This document shows positions 32,759 through 41,473 of a stretch of 64,000 nucleotides of DNA, in pieces. The first letter of the stretch is position 1, and every line of letters starts with the position of its first letter. The stretch is from assembly GCF_009720385.1 (NCBI RefSeq), contig NZ_WARX01000034.1, forward strand, positions 62,001-126,000. The letters run 5' to 3'. Position numbers and translations under genes: made by a program. Source of the stretch: Catellatospora vulcania. Lineage in GTDB: Bacteria > Actinomycetota > Actinomycetes > Mycobacteriales > Micromonosporaceae. The notes beneath the pieces are model-generated. The model did not search any database. It had not been told where the DNA came from and saw only the letters and a list, made by a program, of their open reading frames with translations.

Positions 32759-34746
32759 GGTATCTCCAGGGTCAGCACGGTCGGGCCGCCCTGCGGGCTG
32801 TGCAGGGCGAGGGTTCCGTCGAATGTAGCGAGTCGCCGGCGCAGCCCGTGCAGCCCGCCGCCGTGGGTGGGCTCGGCCCCGCCGCGGCCGTCGTCGGTGA
32901 CGGTGACCCGCAGCAGGCCGCCGGTGTGCCGGATGTCGACGCCGACCCGGCCGGCCTGGGCGTGCCGGGCGGCGTTGGCCAGCGCCTCGGCGACGGCGAA
33001 GTAGGCGGCCGTGGCGACCGGCGCGGGCGGCTGCCCGGCCAGGTCGGCACGCACCTCGACGGGCAGCGCGGCGTCCAGGGCCAGCGCGCGCACCGCGTCG
33101 GCGAGGCCGCGTTCGGCGAGCACCGGCGGGTGGATGCCGCGGACCAGGTCGCGCAGCTCGGCCAGGGCGGCGGCGGAGGTCTCCCGGGCCTGGGCCAGCA
33201 GCACGCGGGCGGCGGCGGGATCGCGGTCCATCAGCTGCTCGACGGTGCCCAGGCTCAGCCCGACCGCGACCAGGCGGGCCTGCGCGCCGTCGTGCAGGTC
33301 GCGTTCGATGCGGCGCAGTTCGGCACTGCTCGCGTCGACGGCTTCGGCCCGGGTCTGCGCCAGGTGCTCGACCCGCTGGGTCAGCTCCGCGGAGCGGCTC
33401 GGCGCGAGCAGCAGCCGCGCCCAGCCGGTGATCAGCCGCAGCACGGGGCCGGCCAGCAGCACGCCGAGCAGGCCGAGGGCGAGGCCGATCGGGATCGACA
33501 GCCAGCCGGGCACGGCGTCGAGGAAGGGCATGCCCAGGGTCATCAGCTGCCAGGTGTACCAGGGGCTGACCCACACGCCGGTGATCAGGCCGAACGGCAC
33601 GCCCCACAGCGGCCAGAACAGGGCCTGCCAGAACAGCCCGAAGTAGCCCGCGCCGATCAGCACGCCGGGGACCACCGCGAGCAGGGCCGCCAGTGGCGCG
33701 GTCGCCATCCAGGCCAGGTCGCGCCAGGTGGCCGAGTCGCCGAGGATCCACGGGAAGAAGCCGGCACGGCGCGCACCGTCGCGGGTGGCGTAGAGGGTGC
33801 GCCCGACCCGGTAGCGGCCGTCGGGTCCGGGCTCGGGTACGGGCTCACGCTGCCGGTACGGGTCGGGCATCGGCTCGCCGTCGCCCCACTTCACGCACAG
33901 GCGCCGGTAGTGGTTGAGCATCGGCCGGATCGCGTACGCCAGCCAGGCGATGCCGAACCCGCCGCTGACCAGGGTCAGCAGCAGCGTCAGCAGGAACACC
34001 GCGAACCCGGTCAGCGACAGCCCGAGCAGCAGCGCCGCCTGCCACGTGTCGTGCCCGCCCTTGCGCAGCCAGGCCCCGATCCCGGAGGACTGCCACCAGG
34101 TCAGTCCCGGGTGGCCGAGCCACTGCCGCGCCCAGCGGCCGTGGGCGCGCAGCAGGGCGGGGCCGGCGAGCACACCGGCGACGATCGCGGCGAGGCCCGC
34201 CGCGAGCACAGCCCAACCGGGCATCGTCACGCCGGGCCAGGCCACCAGGTCGGTCAGCCCGGCGTCGGCCAGCATCCGGCGTCCCGGACCGGTCACCCCC
34301 GCGACCAGCACCACTCCCGCCAGGACGAACCCCGGCGCGAGCAGCGCGACCAGGCCCCCGATCGGCGCGAGCAGCACCAGCCACATCCAGTCCCGGGCCG
34401 TCGCCGGGTCGTCGCTCAGCCACTGCATGCGCAGGAAGAACGCGGGATAGTGCCGGGTCTTGAACAGCTGGCCCTCGTGCTCGTACCAGCCGTCGGGGCG
34501 GCGCGGCGGGGTGGGCACCGGGCCCTCGCGGTACGGCAGGTCGATCACCACGCCGCTCCACGCGCCGGCCAGCCGGCGGGACAGCGAGTTCAGCCGCCGC
34601 ACCAGCAGCAGCACGTGCGGGTAGGTGACGATCGCGCCGATCGACATCATCAGCGGCAGCGAGGCGACGAATCCGAAGACCGCGAGCAGCGCGAGGGCGA
34701 CGCAGCGCAGCGGGGCGAGGGCGTACGACCGGAACATGCGACACAT
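32722..34746 (-). CDS. Sensor histidine kinase (HisKA_3) with duplicated membrane sensor
   Basis: 674 residues from ATG 34746 (ATG 34737 is an alternative; neither has a strong ribosome site). Two similar membrane sensor modules, each with a conserved RTLY/QLFKTRHYPAFF-type strand and a D..TWRDLAW or D..TARDWMW motif, resemble the DUF-type putative sensor of actinobacterial NarL kinases. The dimerisation helix carries the phospho-His in IERDLHDGAQARLV. The HATPase has N-box EALANAARHA and G-boxes DDGRGG / GGGLHGLRRR. Having two sensor copies makes it longer than usual relatives. Paired with the overlapping response regulator. Confidence 0.93.
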   Translation of the reverse strand: MCRMFRSYALAPLRCVALALLAVFGFVASLPLMMSIGAIVTYPHVLLLVRRLNSLSRRLAGAWSGVVIDLPYREGPVPTPPRRPDGWYEHEGQLFKTRHYPAFFLRMQWLSDDPATARDWMWLVLLAPIGGLVALLAPGFVLAGVVLVAGVTGPGRRMLADAGLTDLVAWPGVTMPGWAVLAAGLAAIVAGVLAGPALLRAHGRWARQWLGHPGLTWWQSSGIGAWLRKGGHDTWQAALLLGLSLTGFAVFLLTLLLTLVSGGFGIAWLAYAIRPMLNHYRRLCVKWGDGEPMPDPYRQREPVPEPGPDGRYRVGRTLYATRDGARRAGFFPWILGDSATWRDLAWMATAPLAALLAVVPGVLIGAGYFGLFWQALFWPLWGVPFGLITGVWVSPWYTWQLMTLGMPFLDAVPGWLSIPIGLALGLLGVLLAGPVLRLITGWARLLLAPSRSAELTQRVEHLAQTRAEAVDASSAELRRIERDLHDGAQARLVAVGLSLGTVEQLMDRDPAAARVLLAQARETSAAALAELRDLVRGIHPPVLAERGLADAVRALALDAALPVEVRADLAGQPPAPVATAAYFAVAEALANAARHAQAGRVGVDIRHTGGLLRVTVTDDGRGGAEPTHGGGLHGLRRRLATFDGTLALHSPQGGPTVLTLEIPCALSSPRTSTS

Positions 34747-34870
34747 CGTCGCCGATCGGCCGGGCTGTTGGCACTGCTCGTGGGCACCCGGAGGGGGTGG
34801 GGTTTCCTACACCCGTCTCGGCGCGCAACCGCATACCGGCGCTCGCATGGCGTCTCTACCGTCTATCGGC

Positions 34871-35605
34871 ATGACAGTCATCGAAGTCAACGGGCTCACC
34901 AAGCGGTACGGCGACCGCACGGTCGTCGACGGCGTCTCCTTCACCGTCGCCGAGGGCGAGATCTTCGGCATCCTCGGCGAGAACGGCGCCGGCAAGACCA
35001 CCACGGTCGAGTGCATCTCCGGCCTGCGTACCCCCGACGCGGGCACCATCAGCGTGTTCGGCCTGGACACCCGCGGCGACCGGGAGCAGTTGCGCCGACT
35101 GATCGGCGTGCAGCTGCAGGAGAGCCAGCTGCAGGACCGGCTGCGCGTCGGCGAGGCCATGCAGCTGTACTCCTCCTTCTACCCCGACCCCGCCGACTGG
35201 CGCGAGCTGCTGGCCGCGGTCGGGCTGACCGAGCAGGTACGGATGCCGTACGCGAAGCTGTCCGGCGGGCAGAAGCAGCGCCTGTCGATCGCGCTGGCGC
35301 TGATCGGCAACCCGCGCGTGGCGATCCTGGACGAGCTCACCACCGGCCTGGACCCGCGGGCGCGGCGCGAGACGTGGAAGCTGATCCGCCAGATCCGCGA
35401 CCGGGGAGTGACCGTCCTGCTGGTCACGCACTTCATGGACGAGGCCGAGCGGCTGTGCGACCGGCTCGCCGTGTTCGACGGCGGCCGCATCGTCGCACTG
35501 GACACCCCCGCGGCGCTGATCGCGAACGTCGGCGACGTCGACGGCTACCGCGCGAACCTCGAGGACGCGTTCCTCGCCCTGACCGGCACCGGCCGCGACA
35601 ACTGA
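34871..35605 (+). CDS. ABC transporter ATP-binding protein (second ABC-2 exporter)
   Basis: 244 residues from ATG 34871; ATG 34847 in frame is an alternative. There is no Shine-Dalgarno, and TACCGT ends 8 bases before the ATG, so a leaderless transcript is possible. Walker A GENGAGKTT, signature LSGGQKQR and switch His in VTHFMDEAE are clear. Walker B reads AILDELTTGLD, with Leu-Thr in place of the usual Pro-Thr; Glu is retained. Divergent from the two-component system and followed 12 bp later by its permease. Confidence 0.94.
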   Translation: MTVIEVNGLTKRYGDRTVVDGVSFTVAEGEIFGILGENGAGKTTTVECISGLRTPDAGTISVFGLDTRGDREQLRRLIGVQLQESQLQDRLRVGEAMQLYSSFYPDPADWRELLAAVGLTEQVRMPYAKLSGGQKQRLSIALALIGNPRVAILDELTTGLDPRARRETWKLIRQIRDRGVTVLLVTHFMDEAERLCDRLAVFDGGRIVALDTPAALIANVGDVDGYRANLEDAFLALTGTGRDN

Positions 35606-35617
35606 AAAGGAGCAACC

Positions 35618-36361
35618 ATGTCCGCCCTGACCCGACTGGCCGGCAGCGAGGCCCGGCTGTTCCTGCGCGAGCCGATGAGCTTCTTCTTCGCGCTGGCCTT
35701 CCCCACCGTGCTGGTGGTCGTGCTCGGCAACGCCATCCCCGCCTTCAGCGAGCCGTCCCCCGACTTCGGCGGCGAGCGTCCGATCAACCTGTACCTGCCC
35801 GTGGTGCTGGCTCTGGCCGTCGGCACCGTCACCATGACCAGCCTGCTCAGCGTGCTCTCGCAGTACCGCGAGCGCGGCGTGCTCAAGCGGCTGGCGACCA
35901 CGCCGGTCAAGCCGTCCACCCTGATCGGCGCGCAGCTCGCCGTGAACATCGCGGCGCTGGTCGCCGGCGCGGCACTGATGATGGCGGCCGCCGCGGTGGT
36001 GTTCGGCAGCCGCGGGCCCGAGAACTGGCCGGCGCTGCTGGTCGCGTTCCTGCTCGGCAGCGCGGCGATGATCGGGGTGGCGCTGTTCATCGCCGCGGTG
36101 ACTCCGAACGCCCGCGCCTCGGCGGGCGTCGGCAGCCTGGTGTACTTCCCGATGCTGTTCTTCGCCGGGGTGTGGACCCCGGGCGACATGATGCCCGAGG
36201 GCGCGCGGCGCGTCGCCGACTTCACCCCGCTGGGCGCGGCGTCGCAGGCTCTGCAGGACGCCTGGCACGGCGGCTGGCCGCAGCCCCTGCACCTGGCTGT
36301 CACTGCCGCTTACGCCGTGGTCACGGGCATCCTCGCGATTCGGCTGTTCCGCTGGCAGTGA
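35618..36361 (+). CDS. ABC-2 type permease (DrrB-like)
   Basis: 247 residues from ATG 35618 (AAGGAG upstream). Six membrane helices, with the conserved YRERGVLKRLATTPVKP motif after TM2 and LVYFPMLFFAGVWTPGDMMP before the last helices, typical of DrrB-type drug or lipid exporters. It works with the preceding ATPase. A textbook terminator follows. The divergent NarL-type two-component system suggests envelope-stress or antibiotic-responsive export. Confidence 0.94.
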   Translation: MSALTRLAGSEARLFLREPMSFFFALAFPTVLVVVLGNAIPAFSEPSPDFGGERPINLYLPVVLALAVGTVTMTSLLSVLSQYRERGVLKRLATTPVKPSTLIGAQLAVNIAALVAGAALMMAAAAVVFGSRGPENWPALLVAFLLGSAAMIGVALFIAAVTPNARASAGVGSLVYFPMLFFAGVWTPGDMMPEGARRVADFTPLGAASQALQDAWHGGWPQPLHLAVTAAYAVVTGILAIRLFRWQ

Positions 36362-36369
36362 CACGCTCG

Positions 36370-36408
36370 AAGGGCCGCGCTGCACCCGAAGGGTGGGGCG
36401 CGGCCCTT
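36370..36408 (+). terminator. Rho-independent terminator of the ABC-2 operon
   Basis: AAGGGCCGCGC (36370-36380) pairs with GCGCGGCCCTT (36398-36408), followed by further Ts. It starts 9 bp after the permease stop; the clearest classical terminator in the window on the plus strand. Confidence 0.92.
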
Positions 36409-36493
36409 TTCGCCTGTCCAAGCACCCGGCACTGTGCTGTGCGCATCGGTCCCGCGGGTCCAGGCTCACCGATGCAGCGGGGCGCGGACGCGC

Positions 36494-36527
36494 GCAGAGG
36501 CAGGACCGGGTGCGGTCCTGCCTCTGC
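36494..36527 (-). terminator. Terminator of the 83-aa membrane protein gene
   Basis: Perfect 14-bp stem GCAGAGGCAGGACC (36494-36507) with 36514-36527, 6-nt loop, 11 bp after the stop of the minus-strand gene. Confidence 0.85.
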
Positions 36528-36537
36528 GAAAGTACGG

Positions 36538-36789
36538 TCAGATCGTGCCGGGGGGCAGGGGATCGCGGGTTTCCTCGATGACCTGCCGCTCGGCGGGCGC
36601 GGTGGTCACCACGCTGCGGCTGCGGCTACGGCTGCTCCAGATGGTGAGGGTCAGCACCATCCCGACCGCGCCGACGACCATCAGGATCCAACCGACCACG
36701 TCCAGGTCAAGCCCACTAATGCTCACATCCAGGGCGAATGTGAGGATCGCGCCCAATGCGATCAGGAATAGGCTCGCGCCGATACCCAT
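36538..36789 (-). CDS. Small two-TM membrane protein (DUF6458-like)
   Basis: 83 residues from ATG 36789 (AGGAGG 5 bases upstream). Two hydrophobic helices (GASLFLIALGAILTFAL; VVGWILMVVGAVGMVLTLTIW) are separated by a short Asp-containing loop (ISGLDLDVVG), with a Ser/Arg-rich cytoplasmic tail. This MGIG-start pattern matches a small uncharacterised actinobacterial family. Function unknown. Its 37-bp gap to the CDF gene upstream could mean cotranscription. Confidence 0.82.
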   Translation of the reverse strand: MGIGASLFLIALGAILTFALDVSISGLDLDVVGWILMVVGAVGMVLTLTIWSSRSRSRSVVTTAPAERQVIEETRDPLPPGTI

Positions 36790-36826
36790 GTCAGCCTCCT
36801 CTTGGCGACTATCGCCTCGCCAGCGG

Positions 36827-38017
36827 CTATACCCGGTCGTGCGCGTCGCCAACCACCTGGTTTCCGGGATCTCGGTGGTGATTCAGCACCGCGTGCGGAT
36901 CGGCGGGCGACCCGGCCGGATCGGCGTGCACCATCGCCGCGGTCAGCTTCGGCACCGCGTGCAGCAGCCGGTGCTCGGCGTCGACCGCGATCGCGTGCGC
37001 CCGGGTCACGGTCAGCTCCGCGTCGACGGCCACCGCGCACTCCGCCCGCAGCCGGTGCCCGATCCAGCGCAGCCGCACCTCGCCCACGTCGAGCACGCCC
37101 GGGGTGCCGCGCAGCGTCTGCTCGACCGCGTCGACCAGCTTCGGGTCCACCGCGTCCATCAGCCGCCGGTACACCTCCCGCGCGGCGTCCTTGAGCACCA
37201 GCAGGATCGCCACCGTGATGAGCAGGCCCACCACCGGGTCCGCCCACCACCAGCCCAGCGCCGCGCCGCCCGCGCCGAGCAGCACCGCGAGCGAGGTGAA
37301 GCCGTCGGTGCGCGCGTGCAGCCCGTCCGCGACCAGCGCCGCCGAGCCGATGCGCCGCCCGACGACGATGCGGTACCGGGCCACCAGCTCGTTGCCCGCG
37401 AAGCCGATCAGTGCCGCCGCGGCGACGTAGGGCAGGTGGCGTACCTCCTGCGGGTCCAGCAGCCGGCGGAAGGCCTCGTACCCGGCCAGCGCCGCCGACG
37501 CCGCGATGGTCAGCACGATGAAGATGCCGGCGAGGTCCTCGGCCCTGCCGTAGCCGTAGGTGTACGAGCGGGTCGGGCGGCGGCGGCCGAGCAGGAACGC
37601 GACGCCCAGCGGCACCGCGGTCAGCGCGTCCGCGACGTTGTGCAGCGTGTCGCCGAGCAGGGCGACCGAGTGGGAGTAGTACACGACGACGGCCTGCAGC
37701 ACCGCGGTGATGCCCAGCACCACCAGGGAGATCCACAGGGCGCGCAAGCCTTCGCGGGACGACTCCATCGCGGAGTCCACCTTGTCCGCGGCGTCATGCG
37801 AGTGCGGGCTGAACAGGTGGCCGAGCTGGTGCTTCAGCCGGGACAGCACACCAGTGTGGGCGTGGTCGTGCCCGTCGGCGTGGTCGTGGCCGTGGGCGTG
37901 GTCGTGCCCGCGGGCGTGGTCGTGGCCGCTCGCACCATGGTCGTGCGGGACATGACCGTGATCGTCGTGGCCGTGGTCGCCGTGGCCGCTGTGGTCGTGG
38001 CGGTGCTCGTCACTCAT
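36827..38017 (-). CDS. Cation diffusion facilitator (CDF) metal exporter with His-rich N-terminus
   Basis: 396 residues from ATG 38017. The first ~55 residues are a HDH/HGHD repeat with about 20 histidines, a metal-buffering tail. Six TM helices follow, with the family metal site in TM2 (LLGDTLHNVAD) and TM5 (LHARTDGFTS), i.e. the D-H/D pattern, and a cytoplasmic ferredoxin-like domain at the end (VLDVGEVRLRWIGHRL). CDF proteins export Zn2+ and related ions in exchange for protons. No metal-responsive regulator is adjacent. Confidence 0.94.
   Translation of the reverse strand: MSDEHRHDHSGHGDHGHDDHGHVPHDHGASGHDHARGHDHAHGHDHADGHDHAHTGVLSRLKHQLGHLFSPHSHDAADKVDSAMESSREGLRALWISLVVLGITAVLQAVVVYYSHSVALLGDTLHNVADALTAVPLGVAFLLGRRRPTRSYTYGYGRAEDLAGIFIVLTIAASAALAGYEAFRRLLDPQEVRHLPYVAAAALIGFAGNELVARYRIVVGRRIGSAALVADGLHARTDGFTSLAVLLGAGGAALGWWWADPVVGLLITVAILLVLKDAAREVYRRLMDAVDPKLVDAVEQTLRGTPGVLDVGEVRLRWIGHRLRAECAVAVDAELTVTRAHAIAVDAEHRLLHAVPKLTAAMVHADPAGSPADPHAVLNHHRDPGNQVVGDAHDRV
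37855..38010 (-). repeat. Short tandem repeats encoding the CDF His-rich tail
   Basis: Imperfect 18-bp units of the type GTGGTCGTG(G/C)CCGTGGGC recur through this segment. They lie in frame inside the CDF gene and encode HDHAxG repeats. Such tracts are prone to length variation. Confidence 0.85.
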
Positions 38018-38111
38018 GGCGTGCCTCCCGCGCCCACTAAAGCAGAAGTCGATCGTGCGCGCTTCTCAGCACGCCGCGCTGCCGCCACGTGCCCACGCCG
38101 GCCGCCGCGTG

Positions 38112-38357
38112 TCATGGCCCGTCGAGCGGATAAGCGACGTCGGGCACCACCTCGATGGGAAAGATCTCCGCATGCACCGCGGCGTGCGCGTGTGCGTCGG
38201 CGAAGGCGGCCTCCTTGGCCCCTGGTTCGTCCGGCCTCTGCTCGCCGACCCAGTCGCATTGGCAGACCGCCCAGTAGAACGGCTGGTAGTTGTCCTTGTC
38301 CTCGACATATGCCACGTGCACCCGTTCGGTCACGTCGCGCTTCTTCCACCATGCCAT
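38112..38357 (-). CDS. Small hypothetical protein, 81 aa
   Basis: ATG 38357 with GGGAGC upstream. The protein is rich in aromatic residues (MAWWKKRDV, NYQPFYWAVCQCDWVG) and histidines (DAHAHAAVHAEIFPIEV). The CxC-DW and paired His could form a small metal site; this is inference. A protein of this style is recurrent in actinobacteria as an uncharacterised small protein, but I cannot name a family. No operon partner (gaps of ~90 bp each side). Confidence 0.65.
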   Translation of the reverse strand: MAWWKKRDVTERVHVAYVEDKDNYQPFYWAVCQCDWVGEQRPDEPGAKEAAFADAHAHAAVHAEIFPIEVVPDVAYPLDGP

Positions 38358-38444
38358 CGACCGCTCCCGTCAGCGCCGCAGGTGATGCGACCCGCAACGT
38401 ATCCGGCCGGGGCACGCTCCACCGCCCCGCATCCGCGGCGCCGG

Positions 38445-39284
38445 TCAGGCCTCGCCCTCGATCCGGTCCGCGAGCCGGTCGACAGCGGCCATCAGCTCGT
38501 CGCCTTCGAAGAGCACCGCGTCGTTGTGGTCCGCGCCCTCGACCGGCGTGATCTCGACCGCGCCTGCCGCCGCCTTCGCCACCGCGAGGCTCTGCTCCGC
38601 AGGCACGACCGAGTCCTCGGTGCCGTACACCACGCCGGTGGGCACCGCGATCCCCGCGATCTGCGCGGCCACCGGGAACCGGTCGCGCAGCATGAGGCGT
38701 ACCGGCAGGAACGGGTAGTGTTCGGCGGCGGTCGCAGCCAGGTCCGTGAACGGCGAGCGCAGCAGCAGTCCGGCGGGCGGATGCTCCACGGCCAGGCCGG
38801 TGACCACGGCGCAGCCCAGGCTCTCTCCGAAGTAGATGATCCGGTCCGGGCGCGCCTTCGCCTCGTCCACGAGGTGGCGGTACGCCGCACGGGCGTCCAG
38901 GGCCAGTCCCGCTTCGCTGGGGCTGCCCGGATTGCCGCCGTACCCTCGATAGTCCATCAGCAGCACGGTGAACCCGCGGGCCGACAGCGCCCGCGCGACC
39001 GGGGCCCGCCCGGCCCGGTTGCCCGCGTTGCCGCCGGCGACCAGCACGGTCAGGTCGCGGTCCGCACCGGTCGGCGGCACCAGCCAAGCGGTCAGCGCCA
39101 ACCCGTCGGTGGTGTGCAGGGTGACGTCGTGCGCGCCCGGGATCGTCTGGGCGGCCGGGCCGGGGTGCGCGGTGTCCGGCAGGAAGATCAGCCGTCGCTG
39201 CAGCAGCCACAACGCGGTCACCAGCACCACGATGACCAGCAGCACGATCAGCGCCGGGCGTACCAGCGACGAGGCCTTCAGCAC
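38445..39284 (-). CDS. Membrane-anchored alpha/beta-hydrolase (Bem46/ABHD-like)
   Basis: 279 residues from GTG 39284 (GGAG upstream). One N-terminal membrane helix (LIVLLVIVVLVTALWLL, about 12-28) is followed by the family motif RRLIFLPD. The hydrolase domain has nucleophile elbow FGESLGC, catalytic Asp in VVYGTEDSVVP and His in EGADHND. These are serine hydrolases of the YqkD/Bem46 type with mostly unknown substrates. Monocistronic. Confidence 0.88.
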   Translation of the reverse strand: MLKASSLVRPALIVLLVIVVLVTALWLLQRRLIFLPDTAHPGPAAQTIPGAHDVTLHTTDGLALTAWLVPPTGADRDLTVLVAGGNAGNRAGRAPVARALSARGFTVLLMDYRGYGGNPGSPSEAGLALDARAAYRHLVDEAKARPDRIIYFGESLGCAVVTGLAVEHPPAGLLLRSPFTDLAATAAEHYPFLPVRLMLRDRFPVAAQIAGIAVPTGVVYGTEDSVVPAEQSLAVAKAAAGAVEITPVEGADHNDAVLFEGDELMAAVDRLADRIEGEA

Positions 39285-39379
39285 CGCTCCATTCTCACCC
39301 GGCAGCCGATGCGGCGGGCGGTCCGCCCCTGCCGCGCGCTGACCTCCTCCCCCGCAGCCCGCGCCACGGCCTGAGTTAA

Positions 39380-39426
39380 GAAGGTGCCCTTCCTCTACGT
39401 ATAGCGATGGGAAGGTGCCCTTCCTT
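39380..39426 (-). repeat. Dispersed 3' element, copy 4 (direct-arm form)
   Basis: Minus-strand reading: it begins immediately after the TGA of the LysE gene with AAGGAAGGGCACCTTC, core CCATCGCTATACGTAG, then AGGAAGGGCACCTTC in direct repeat. Confidence 0.85.
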
Positions 39427-40086
39427 TCATCGGTCGGTGGTTAAGCGGAGGCCTAGGGTGAGGAGGACGGTGCCGGCGAGGGCGTCGGTGAGGCGGCGGA
39501 TGCGGGCAGGCGTGGCGGAGTCGCCGGTCCACCAGCGGCGGGCCAGGTCGATGCCGCCGATGAGCAGGGCGAACCAGACCATCGCCTCGACGTCGTGGAC
39601 CAGGGCGAGCAGCAGGCCCATGGGCAGGGCGGCGACGCCGTCGGGCAGGAACTGCGGGAGCATCGCGACGTAGAAGAGGCCGACCTTGGGGTTGAGCAGG
39701 TTGGTCAGGCAGCCGGTGGCGAAGGCGCGCCGGGCCGAGCCGGTCGCGGGTGCCGGAGTCATCGCGGCCGGGGCGGGGACATCTGCGCGGCGGGAGCGCC
39801 AGGCGTCGCGCAGCATCAGCACGCCGATGACGGCCAGATAGATCCCGCCCGCCACGCGCATCACGGTGTATGCGGTCGTGCCGGCCAGCAGCAGGGCGGA
39901 GACTCCGGCGGCCGCGGCCGCGCCCCAGACCAGCGCGCCGGTGCAGATGCCCGCGGCGGTGGCGTACGCGTGCCGGCGGCCTCGCGCCACTGCGACGCGT
40001 AGCACCAGCGCCGTGTCCACCCCGGGAATGATCGTGAGTACTCCGGCGACGAGCGCGAACGAGACGACGGCCGACGTGATGGTCAC
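39427..40086 (-). CDS. LysE/RhtB-family amino-acid exporter
   Basis: 219 residues from GTG 40086; the frame is open to 40305 but that part is not membrane-like. TM1 ends with the family motif PGVDTALVLRVAVARGRR (usual form PGP), TM3 follows AYTVMRVAGGIYL, and the conserved GCLTNLLNPKVGLFY region (NP motif) is present. Six helices. These proteins export basic or hydrophobic amino acids and related metabolites. The first motif has Val-Asp in place of Pro, which may alter specificity. Copy 4 of the 3' element follows the stop directly. Confidence 0.9.
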   Translation of the reverse strand: MTITSAVVSFALVAGVLTIIPGVDTALVLRVAVARGRRHAYATAAGICTGALVWGAAAAAGVSALLLAGTTAYTVMRVAGGIYLAVIGVLMLRDAWRSRRADVPAPAAMTPAPATGSARRAFATGCLTNLLNPKVGLFYVAMLPQFLPDGVAALPMGLLLALVHDVEAMVWFALLIGGIDLARRWWTGDSATPARIRRLTDALAGTVLLTLGLRLTTDR

Positions 40087-40119
40087 GCACCGCAGTCTCT
40101 CATTGTCCGGCGGCGAACG

Positions 40120-40558
40120 CCTCGACGCCATCACCGTGCTCGCCGGGCTCCTCGGGCTTCCCGGGCACGGCGCACGCTTCCCGGTCCTGGCCGAGACCAT
40201 GGCCGCGGCAGCCGCCGAGGGCGGCCAGGACCCAGGCTTTCGAGTTCGACCTGGACCGTATCCTCGACGGTCTGCAGACCCTGATCGCGTCGAGGCGACA
40301 GGCACGCCGCCGACGCTCCTGGCGTCAGCGCGGAGACCAGCCCGCGGCTGTCCTCACGACATCCTGGGCGAGGTGCGGACTGCCGCACGGGAAGGTGTGT
40401 GGCTGCTGTACCGGGAAATCCTGGAGAACCCGCAGGTCGGGTCGGCCAGCTACGCGTACGAGATCTTGCCTGGTGGAAGACTCCGAGCACCGGCTGCGCG
40501 AGATGCGGCACGCGCTGGCCGGCAAGCTCAGCTTCGACCTGCTGTACGACGAATAGCG
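40120..40558 (+). pseudogene. Decayed coding remnants (TetR-like C-terminus and a second fragment)
   Basis: In this 521-bp gap protein-like sequence jumps between frames. DAITVLAGLLGLPGHGARFPV leads into AETMAAAAAEGGQDP, and after a one-base shift near 40235 AFEFDLDRILDGLQTLIASR follows, resembling the end of TetR/AcrR repressors. Further on, ILGEVRTAAREGVWLLYREILENP continues, after another one-base shift near 40470, as VEDSEHRLREMRHALAGKLS and stops at 40556-40558. No intact gene can be built. Frameshifted debris of one or two genes is the best reading. Confidence 0.55.
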
Positions 40559-40607
40559 GCGCGATAACGGCTGCGCTGTCAAGCCCGCCGGCCGCTACCG
40601 TCGGGCG

Positions 40608-41408
40608 ATGCGCGTGGTCGGAATCGAGCTGAGAACCTTGACCGGACTGGCCTACCGTCAGGCTCGGCCGGGCGGCGGCACCGAGTCGGTGCGGCTGCCG
40701 GTGCAGCGGCTGGCCGTGGCACGGGTCCCCGAGGACTGCGACGGCGTACTGGTCGCGGGCGACCTGCAGGGCGTCGCCCCGTCGCCGTACGGCGGCGCAG
40801 CCGTGCTGCTCGGTGTCGCGCTCGCCGACCACCTGGCCGGATGGGCGGAGCAGGGCCTCGTGCCGCCACCGGACCGGCTCGCCGTGGTGCTCGCCGGCGA
40901 CCTCTACTCCGCGCCCACGGCCGACGTGCGCGGCGCGTCCGGTGACGTCGCCGAGGTCTGGCTCGCCTTCGCCGCCGCCGGTTGCCGGCTCGTCACGGGT
41001 GTGCTCGGCAACCACGACGTGCTGCGGCTGTCCGATCTGGCCGGACTGGACCCGGCCCCGGTCCCGCTCGACGGTGACGCGGTCACCCGAGGCGGAATGC
41101 GCTTCGCCGGTGTGAGCGGCATCGTCGGCGATCCCGCCCGGCCGGGCCGCCGTGCCGAGCCCGACCAGCTCACCCGGCTTGACCGGGCGCTGGCCACCAC
41201 TCCCGACCTGCTCGTGCTGCACGAGGGCCCGACCGGCCGACGACCGGATCAGCGCGGCAACGCCGTGATCGCCGAGCGGGTGCGCCGCGCCGGGCCGCCG
41301 CTGACCGTCTGCGGCCACGTGCACTGGCCCGAACCGCTGTCGCCGCTGGGCGACGGACATGTGCTCAACGTGGACTCCCGCGCCGTCCTGCTGACGCCCG
41401 GCCAGTGA
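40608..41408 (+). CDS. Calcineurin-like metallophosphoesterase
   Basis: 266 residues from ATG 40608. Metal-binding motifs in order: VAGDLQG (GD), VVLAGDLYS, GVLGNHDVL (GNHD), VLHEGP and CGHVHWPEP (GHVH). Cytoplasmic. Members hydrolyse phosphomono- or diesters; the substrate is not predictable. Monocistronic, with a strong hairpin after the stop. It may have its promoter within the decayed region upstream. Confidence 0.88.
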   Translation: MRVVGIELRTLTGLAYRQARPGGGTESVRLPVQRLAVARVPEDCDGVLVAGDLQGVAPSPYGGAAVLLGVALADHLAGWAEQGLVPPPDRLAVVLAGDLYSAPTADVRGASGDVAEVWLAFAAAGCRLVTGVLGNHDVLRLSDLAGLDPAPVPLDGDAVTRGGMRFAGVSGIVGDPARPGRRAEPDQLTRLDRALATTPDLLVLHEGPTGRRPDQRGNAVIAERVRRAGPPLTVCGHVHWPEPLSPLGDGHVLNVDSRAVLLTPGQ

Positions 41409-41442
41409 CCCCCAGCCCCGCCCGGGTGGCGGGGCTGGGGGT
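41408..41442 (+). terminator. Terminator of the metallophosphoesterase gene
   Basis: 15-bp perfect stem ACCCCCAGCCCCGCC (41408-41422) with 41428-41442, loop CGGGT, beginning at the stop codon. Confidence 0.88.
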
Positions 41443-41473
41443 CATCACAGCGCGCACCGCATCCCACGTCGAT

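Noticed and set aside
32800-36771. Plus-strand open frame of 1323 codons antisense to the two-component and across the ABC genes
   Set aside because: Low-complexity Arg/Gly/Pro/Gln-rich product without any motif; lies opposite genes with clear domains. A consequence of >70% GC, as are the long frames at 14873-17350, 46700-49558 and 49555-51873.
37855-38010. Short regular repeats, considered as a CRISPR or minisatellite
   Set aside because: Unit is 18 bp, in frame, and encodes the His-Asp tail of the CDF transporter; no spacers.
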